The notes under the pieces were generated by a model, which saw only the letters and a program-made list of their open reading frames with translations, searched no databases and was not told where the DNA came from. The translations under genes and the position numbers were made by a program. 64,000 nucleotides of DNA from Martinezella miluonensis (GTDB taxonomy: Bacteria > Pseudomonadota > Alphaproteobacteria > Rhizobiales > Rhizobiaceae), in contig NZ_FMAH01000031.1 of NCBI RefSeq assembly GCF_900094545.1, positions 1 to 64,000 of the forward strand, given 5' to 3'. Position 1 is the first letter of the stretch. The number at the start of each line of letters is the position of its first letter. Shown here in pieces: positions 59,748 through 64,000 of this stretch.

Positions 59748-61031
59748 TTACGCGGGCTTATGGCCCTTGAGGCCATAGAAGGCGATATAGACGTAGCAGA
59801 TGATCGGCATCAGGAAAGCGAGGTGGATGCCGACGGTATCGGCAAGGCTGCCCTGGATGATCGGCAGGACGGCGCCGCCGACGATGGCGAGGCACAGGAT
59901 ACCCGAGCCCTGGCTCGTATATTTGCCGAGGCCATGCAGCGCCAGGCTGAAGATCGTCGGGAACATGATGGAGTTGAACAGGCCGATTGCCAGCACCGAC
60001 CACATGGCGACATGGCCCGTGGTGAGCACGGTTACAACTAGCAGGATGATGACGATAGCAGCGTTGAAAGCGAGCGCCTTACCGTCGTCGATCTGGCGCA
60101 TGATCAGCGAGCCGACGAAGCGACCGATCATGGCGCCGCCCCAAAAGTAGGAGACATAATGGGCGGCATCGGCCTCGGAGAGATGGGCTATGTCAGGCTG
60201 GCTGAGGAAATTGACGAGGAAGCTGCCGACGCTGACCTCGGCGCCGACATAAAGAAAGATGCCGATGGCACCGAGCACGAGATGGCGATATTGCCAGGCC
60301 GAACCGCCGCCGCGCATCGGCTCGACGGTTTCCTCGTCTTCGACCTCGGGAAGCTTCAGCGCCGCAAAGACGGCGGCGAGTACAAGGAAGGCCGCGGCAA
60401 GAAGCAGGTAGGGAAGCTTTACCGCGCCGGCCTCGGCAAGCCGCATGGCATCGAGCTGCTCAGGGGTAGCATTGGTGGCCACGACGGTGGCGGCGGACAG
60501 GATCAGCATGGCGCCGAAGAGCGGCGCAATCGTCGTGCCGAGGGAGTTGAAAGCTTGCGTCAGGTTGAGGCGGCTGGCGGCCGTATCAGGCGGTCCCAAT
60601 ACGGTGACATAGGGGTTTGCTGCGACCTGCAGGATCGTGATGCCAGTTGCGAGCACGAAGAGCGCGCCGAGGAAAAGGGTATAGACGCGATAGCTTGCGG
60701 CCGGGATAAACAGCGCGCAGCCGACCGCCGCGATCGAGAGGCCGACGACGATGCCCCACTTGTAGGTGATGCGCTTCACAAGCGCTCCGGCCGGCAGCGA
60801 CACGATGAAATAAGCGCCGAAAAAGCAGAGCTGGACGAGCATCGACTGGGTGTAATTGAGCTGAAAGACGCTCTTCAGGTGTGGCACCAGAATGTCGTTC
60901 AGGCAGGTGATGAACCCCCACATGAAAAAGAGTGAGGTGAGTGCGATAAGCGCGAATTGGTAGTTGCCCTGGCCTTGATGTGCGGATGCACGGACGCTGG
61001 TGGGCGCAGAGCTTGTTGCTGATCCAGCCAC
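59748..61031 (-). CDS. Sugar:H+ symporter, FucP family MFS
   Basis: Twelve-helix transporter of the fucose/glucose/galactose (FucP/GluP) group: ITCLNDILVPHLKSVFQLNY in helix 1 and LPAGALVKRITYKWGIVVGL are family hallmarks, along with NLTQAFNSLGTTIAPLFGA. 427 residues. The start is GTG 61031 with GAGGATA upstream. The sugar cannot be named with confidence; glucose/galactose uptake is the commonest role. Confidence 0.9.
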   Translation of the reverse strand: MAGSATSSAPTSVRASAHQGQGNYQFALIALTSLFFMWGFITCLNDILVPHLKSVFQLNYTQSMLVQLCFFGAYFIVSLPAGALVKRITYKWGIVVGLSIAAVGCALFIPAASYRVYTLFLGALFVLATGITILQVAANPYVTVLGPPDTAASRLNLTQAFNSLGTTIAPLFGAMLILSAATVVATNATPEQLDAMRLAEAGAVKLPYLLLAAAFLVLAAVFAALKLPEVEDEETVEPMRGGGSAWQYRHLVLGAIGIFLYVGAEVSVGSFLVNFLSQPDIAHLSEADAAHYVSYFWGGAMIGRFVGSLIMRQIDDGKALAFNAAIVIILLVVTVLTTGHVAMWSVLAIGLFNSIMFPTIFSLALHGLGKYTSQGSGILCLAIVGGAVLPIIQGSLADTVGIHLAFLMPIICYVYIAFYGLKGHKPA

Positions 61032-61249
61032 TTTTTTATCCTCGGTTCTTGTTGTTGCCAGGCTCCGATATTTGAGCCGGAATGGGCCGAAATACGAACT
61101 GGCAGCGGCTTACCGAGGTGCCACGGGAGACGCGGAACCCCGAAGCCGCTAAAACCGATATAATCGATTAGACCTATATTGGTAGCGTGCTAGCGATGCC
61201 GATTTTGCAATGCAGCAATGCGGGAACCCGCAAGTTCTGAGCTGAGATC

Positions 61250-61285
61250 ATGCTCCCCGTCATTTCCAGTGCCGACGGGAAGCAT
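61250..61285 (-). terminator. Hairpin after the GST gene
   Basis: Twelve-bp stem with one mismatch (61250-61261 with 61274-61285), eight bases past the GST stop codon. No clear T run follows on the minus strand, so termination strength is uncertain. Confidence 0.45.
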
Positions 61286-61292
61286 CTCGCTA

Positions 61293-61940
61293 TCAGTCGA
61301 AGGTCAATCCCTCTTCGGCGATAGATTTCCGCACGGTATCGCGTTGTCTCACGCGGGCATACCAGGCCTTGAGATGATCGAGTTCATCGAAGTGGATCCT
61401 GGCTTTGTAATAGGACTTGAGCCATGTGGCCTGGCCCCATCCCGTCAGCGCAAACAGATAGGCATCGGCAACGGTAAAATGATCGCCCATCAAAAAGGGA
61501 CGGTCAGCGAGGTGCGCGTCGATCCATTGAAATCGTTTTTCGAGCTTCGGCCTCACGGTCTCGACATAGTTTCCCGCCAACCGCGCATAGAGAAGAGGAA
61601 TGAAGCCCTTGTGGATTTCCGTCGACAGGAAACCGAGCATTTCCTGCAGCTTGTAGCGCTCCATCGTGCCGGCGGCGGCGGCCAACCGGGCTTCGGGTTT
61701 CAGGTCTGCCAGATATTGGACGATAGCCGGCCCCTCCCGCAGAAAGTTGCCATCTTCGAGCTCAAGAACAGGGACATAGCCGTGCGGATTGATGTCATGG
61801 AAATCCAGCCCAGTTTCGGTCTTGTGAGTGGTGTGATCGACCTTGATCAGCTCGACCTCGAGGCCAAGTTCATTGATGACGATATGGGGCGAGAGCGAGC
61901 AGCTTGCGGGTAGATAGTAGAGTTTCACTGGGGTCTCCAT
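61293..61940 (-). CDS. Glutathione S-transferase, beta-class-like
   Basis: Glutathione-conjugating enzyme of 215 residues. The N-terminal thioredoxin fold begins KLYYLPASCSLSPHIVINEL, with the Cys at the position used by beta-class GSTs. PHGYVPVLELEDGNFLREGP contains the cis-Pro and the glutathione-binding Glu. The C-terminal helical domain has FTVADAYLFALTGW. Start 61940 gives this family start; the frame remains open to 62177. Divergent from the HxlR regulator. Confidence 0.92.
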   Translation of the reverse strand: METPVKLYYLPASCSLSPHIVINELGLEVELIKVDHTTHKTETGLDFHDINPHGYVPVLELEDGNFLREGPAIVQYLADLKPEARLAAAAGTMERYKLQEMLGFLSTEIHKGFIPLLYARLAGNYVETVRPKLEKRFQWIDAHLADRPFLMGDHFTVADAYLFALTGWGQATWLKSYYKARIHFDELDHLKAWYARVRQRDTVRKSIAEEGLTFD

Positions 61941-62037
61941 GGTGTTTTCCGGTGTCAGCTTTCGCTTGGAAAGACTGTCGCTGAACCATGTAGTCCGCTT
62001 GGTATGGAATAGTAAGAACGGAAAAGTTTGACATCTA

Positions 62038-62054
62038 GGTACAAAAATTATACC
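62038..62054. promoter_or_regulatory. GGTA-N9-TACC dyad between GST and HxlR genes
   Basis: Short inverted repeat just downstream of a TTGACA (62028-62033) in the divergent promoter region. HxlR-type regulators commonly bind GTAC-flanked dyads of this size; assignment is inference. Confidence 0.3.
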
Positions 62055-62077
62055 GCCAGGCACATGAGGTGTGCACC

Positions 62078-62440
62078 ATGAAAAAGACCGTGACCGGATG
62101 CTCCGTCGAGGAGGCGATGCATTTGCTGGGAGGACGCTGGCGACTGCTGATCGTGTCTTATCTGGTCGATGGGCCACAGCGCTTCAACGAGTTGCGGCGG
62201 CTGATGCCGGGGATTTCGCAAAGGATGCTAACGCTCGATTTGCGCGCGCTGGAGGAGGCGGGTCTTATCAATCGCACGGTCTATCCGACGATTCCCGTGA
62301 GGGTCGAATATTCGCTGACGGAAGATGGCTCCCGCCTGGAGAAGGTGGTGGCCGTGGTCAAAGAATTTGGGCTTTGGCTCAAGGATCGGGATGCGCAGGT
62401 GCTGGGAGCGCGTGAAGTCTCACCACAGCTCATAATATAA
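62078..62440 (+). CDS. HxlR family winged-helix regulator
   Basis: 120-residue MarR-fold regulator. N-terminal Cys in TVTGCSVEEAMHLLGGRWRL (redox or electrophile-sensing in several HxlR proteins), LVDGPQRFNELRRLMPGISQ, RMLTLDLRALEEAGLINRTV and VEYSLTEDG wing. ATG 62078 follows GAGGTG; a GTG at 62069 is in frame. It probably controls the divergent GST gene. Its 3' end overlaps the convergent GIY-YIG gene by 21 bases. Confidence 0.91.
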   Translation: MKKTVTGCSVEEAMHLLGGRWRLLIVSYLVDGPQRFNELRRLMPGISQRMLTLDLRALEEAGLINRTVYPTIPVRVEYSLTEDGSRLEKVVAVVKEFGLWLKDRDAQVLGAREVSPQLII

Positions 62441-62704
62441 ATCACGCCAATCGGGATTTGCTTTCTCAATCAGCTCGATCTTCCATTGGCGATACCAGCG
62501 TTTCAGAGACTTTTCTCGCTGTATGGCCGAAACAATGTCTGCGTGATCTTCATACCAGACGAGCCGGGTGCATCCATATTTCCAAGCGAATCCGGGTGTC
62601 AGAGCCTCACGATGCTCGTAGATGCGGCGTTCAAGGTCGGCTGTGACGCCGATGTACAAAGTGCCTCGTTTGTGGTTGGTGATGATGTAGGTATATCCAC
62701 CCAT
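62420..62704 (-). CDS. GIY-YIG domain protein
   Basis: Small (95 residues) UvrC-like GIY-YIG nuclease-fold protein: GGYTYIITNHKRGTLYIGVT carries the paired Tyr motifs (YTY...YIG), then LERRIYEHRE with the Arg and the later Glu in REKSLKRWYRQWKIELIE. Start 62704 matches the family opening; an upstream ATG at 62746 adds 14 residues. Members are often present in many copies in rhizobia; function is unknown. Tail-to-tail overlap with the HxlR gene. Confidence 0.88.
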   Translation of the reverse strand: MGGYTYIITNHKRGTLYIGVTADLERRIYEHREALTPGFAWKYGCTRLVWYEDHADIVSAIQREKSLKRWYRQWKIELIEKANPDWRDLYYELW

Positions 62705-62833
62705 GCGTGTAGGATGCGCATAGAGATGACGGGCGTCAAGAGGCAAGATTGCGGATGGTATACGGGCTTGCGGACGACATGTGGATGATAGAGATTAGTG
62801 TTCTCGTTTGCCACCGCAGCATACCCGCACTTC

Positions 62834-62862
62834 GTCATCCTCGGGCTTGATCCGAGGATCCA
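62834..62862 (+). repeat. Palindromic GTCATCCTCGGG repeat, copy 1
   Basis: 29 bases with TCCTCGG-N7-CCGAGGA symmetry. It is the reverse complement of copy 2 (62968-62996) except one base. This is a dispersed extragenic palindrome type seen widely in rhizobia and relatives. Confidence 0.75.
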
Positions 62863-62967
62863 AGCACAAGCCTTGTTGCGTGTGACAATGATGGCGGTTT
62901 CTGCGGCCATCCGCCCAGTACTGATGGCTCCAAGAGGGCATACATATTCGAGAGGTGTGCCTGTACG

Positions 62968-62996
62968 TGGATCCTCGGGTCAAGCCCGAGGATGAC
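62968..62996 (-). repeat. Palindromic GTCATCCTCGGG repeat, copy 2
   Basis: 29 bases, TCCTCGGG-N5-CCCGAGGA, in opposite orientation to copy 1, 105 bases away. The two copies could pair as a long stem or mark the ends of a small non-autonomous element. Confidence 0.75.
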
Positions 62997-63093
62997 GGAG
63001 GGGGTGGCGATATTCGAAGCCTACGGCGGGTCCCGTCCTCACGCCGAATATTGATGCGGCGCCCCTGGTTCCAAACCAGAAGACCTAACCCAA

Positions 63094-64000
63094 TCAAACC
63101 CTCTCCACAAACCCATCCAGCACGCGCTTCTGTCCCGCGCGGTCGAATTCGATCGTCAGCTTGTTGCCCTCGATCCCCGAAACATTGCCGTTGCCGAATT
63201 TGATGTGAAAGACGCGGTCGCCGACCATGAATTTGGAGGGTTCGGAGGAGGTGGATTTGGCCACCAGTTCGCCATCGATCGTGCGCACCTTCGGGCCGCT
63301 TTCGCCATAGCCGATGCGTTCCACGGCGTGGCCGGAGCGACTGCCCCAGTTGTCGCGCGTTGCATCGTTGCGGTTTGCCTGCGCGCGTTTCCAGCCCGGC
63401 GTGGAATAGGAATTGGCGAAGGGATCGGCCTTGTCGAAGCGGGACTGGCCGTAACCGCCGCGGCCATACCCGCCATAGGACTGCTCGACTTCGGCGACCT
63501 GAACATGCGTTTCCGGCAGTTCGTCGAGGAAGCGGGAAGGGATGGTGGACTGCCAAAGGCCGTGGATGCGGCGGTTGGAGACGAACCAGATGTGGCAGCG
63601 GCGCTTGGCGCGGGTGATGCCGACATAGGCGAGGCGGCGCTCTTCCTCGAGGCCGGCGCGGCCGCTTTCGTCGAGCGAGCGCTGGTGCGGAAACAGGCCT
63701 TCCTCCCAGCCGGGCAGGAACACGGTCTCGAATTCCAGACCCTTGGCGGAGTGCAGCGTCATGATCGAGACGGCATCGAGGTTTTCGTTCTGTTCGGCAT
63801 CCATGACGAGGGCGACGTGCTCGAGGAAGCCGCGCATGGATTCGAAACTATCCATGGAGCGGATGAGTTCCTTGAGGTTTTCCAGGCGTCCCGGCGCTTC
63901 CGCCGATTTGTCGTTCTTCCACATGTCCGTATAGCCGGACTCTTCGAGGATCTGTTCGGCAAGCTCTGTATGCGGCGTATTTTCGAGCAGGCCCTGCCAG
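63094..64000 (-). CDS. uvrD: UvrD/PcrA-type DNA helicase, C-terminal part (cut by window edge)
   Basis: Superfamily 1A 3'-5' helicase of nucleotide excision and mismatch repair. Only the C-terminal 301 residues are in the window; the frame is open to base 64000. Visible motifs: V (VSIMTLHSAKGLEFETVFLP) and VI (EEERRLAYVGITRAKRR). The end carries a Gly/Tyr/Ser-rich linker and a Tudor-like domain (MVGDRVFHIKFGNGNVSGIE), typical of PcrA/UvrD C-termini. Confidence 0.93.
   Translation of the reverse strand, partial: WQGLLENTPHTELAEQILEESGYTDMWKNDKSAEAPGRLENLKELIRSMDSFESMRGFLEHVALVMDAEQNENLDAVSIMTLHSAKGLEFETVFLPGWEEGLFPHQRSLDESGRAGLEEERRLAYVGITRAKRRCHIWFVSNRRIHGLWQSTIPSRFLDELPETHVQVAEVEQSYGGYGRGGYGQSRFDKADPFANSYSTPGWKRAQANRNDATRDNWGSRSGHAVERIGYGESGPKVRTIDGELVAKSTSSEPSKFMVGDRVFHIKFGNGNVSGIEGNKLTIEFDRAGQKRVLDGFVERV

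Larger units (their letters stand above)
62705..63093. other. Gap between the GIY-YIG and UvrD genes
   Basis: 389 bases without a supported gene. The main content is the inverted pair of palindromic repeats at 62834-62862 and 62968-62996; frames reading through them are not credible proteins. Confidence 0.6.

Noticed and set aside
1..64000. tRNA genes, CRISPR arrays, prophage or transposase genes
   Set aside because: None recognised when reading both strands; the window looks like stable chromosomal backbone.

Overview
The window is chromosomal DNA of an alphaproteobacterium of the Rhizobiaceae, most likely Rhizobium itself. The evidence is a rhizobial-type division and cell wall (dcw) cluster with a long-linker FtsZ, btaA/btaB for betaine lipids, a PPi-dependent phosphofructokinase, copies of an intergenic mosaic repeat typical of rhizobia, and GC-rich codon use throughout. 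I saw no phage, transposase, CRISPR array, rRNA or tRNA. CDS coordinates include the stop codon.

1-13.1 kb: an envelope-oriented region. It holds five murein-active enzymes (an MltB-type transglycosylase, a GH25 lipoprotein, two SLT-type transglycosylases, and an AmpD-like amidase translationally coupled to a TerB-DnaJ protein). Also present are the DGTS lipid pair btaA-btaB, a serine hydrolase, a LysE/RhtB exporter, pfp and an FAD oxidoreductase. 13.1-13.5 kb: RNase P RNA.

13.9-42.2 kb: the dcw cluster on the + strand, in the order mraZ-rsmH-ftsL-ftsI-murE-murF-mraY-murD-ftsW-murG-murC-murB, then ddl-ftsQ-ftsA-ftsZ-lpxC-bamD-recN-ligA. Most junctions overlap or nearly touch, and murF, ftsQ and (further on) prmA appear to use TTG starts. 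An MHS-family transporter on the opposite strand plus aquaporin aqpZ separate murB from ddl. TTAA-rich CtrA-like sites lie before mraZ and before ddl. The cluster makes lipid II precursors, the divisome core (FtsL, I, W, Q, A, Z) and an outer-membrane module (LpxC, BamD).

42.2-54.2 kb: mixed housekeeping genes. These are a GNAT acetyltransferase, an ArsR/SRPBCC pair behind a nested palindromic operator, creA, an orphan cheW, a SCO1 copper protein, a flavin monooxygenase, prmA, aminopeptidase P, azlCD, a DUF2164 protein and panC-panB. Two intergenic regions look like unannotated structured RNAs. The stronger one (minus strand, 48.44-48.60 kb) shows two stem-loops displaying CCUCC anti-Shine-Dalgarno loops and a perfect terminator, downstream of a 46-codon ORF.

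54.4-64 kb: accessory metabolism. It holds a short-chain dehydrogenase-like protein that has lost its Tyr/Lys active site with a divergent LysR regulator, a flippase-like membrane protein, a GT4 glycosyltransferase, pncA, a FucP-type sugar transporter, a beta-class GST with a divergent HxlR regulator, a GIY-YIG protein, palindromic repeats, and the 3' part of a UvrD-type helicase running off the window edge.
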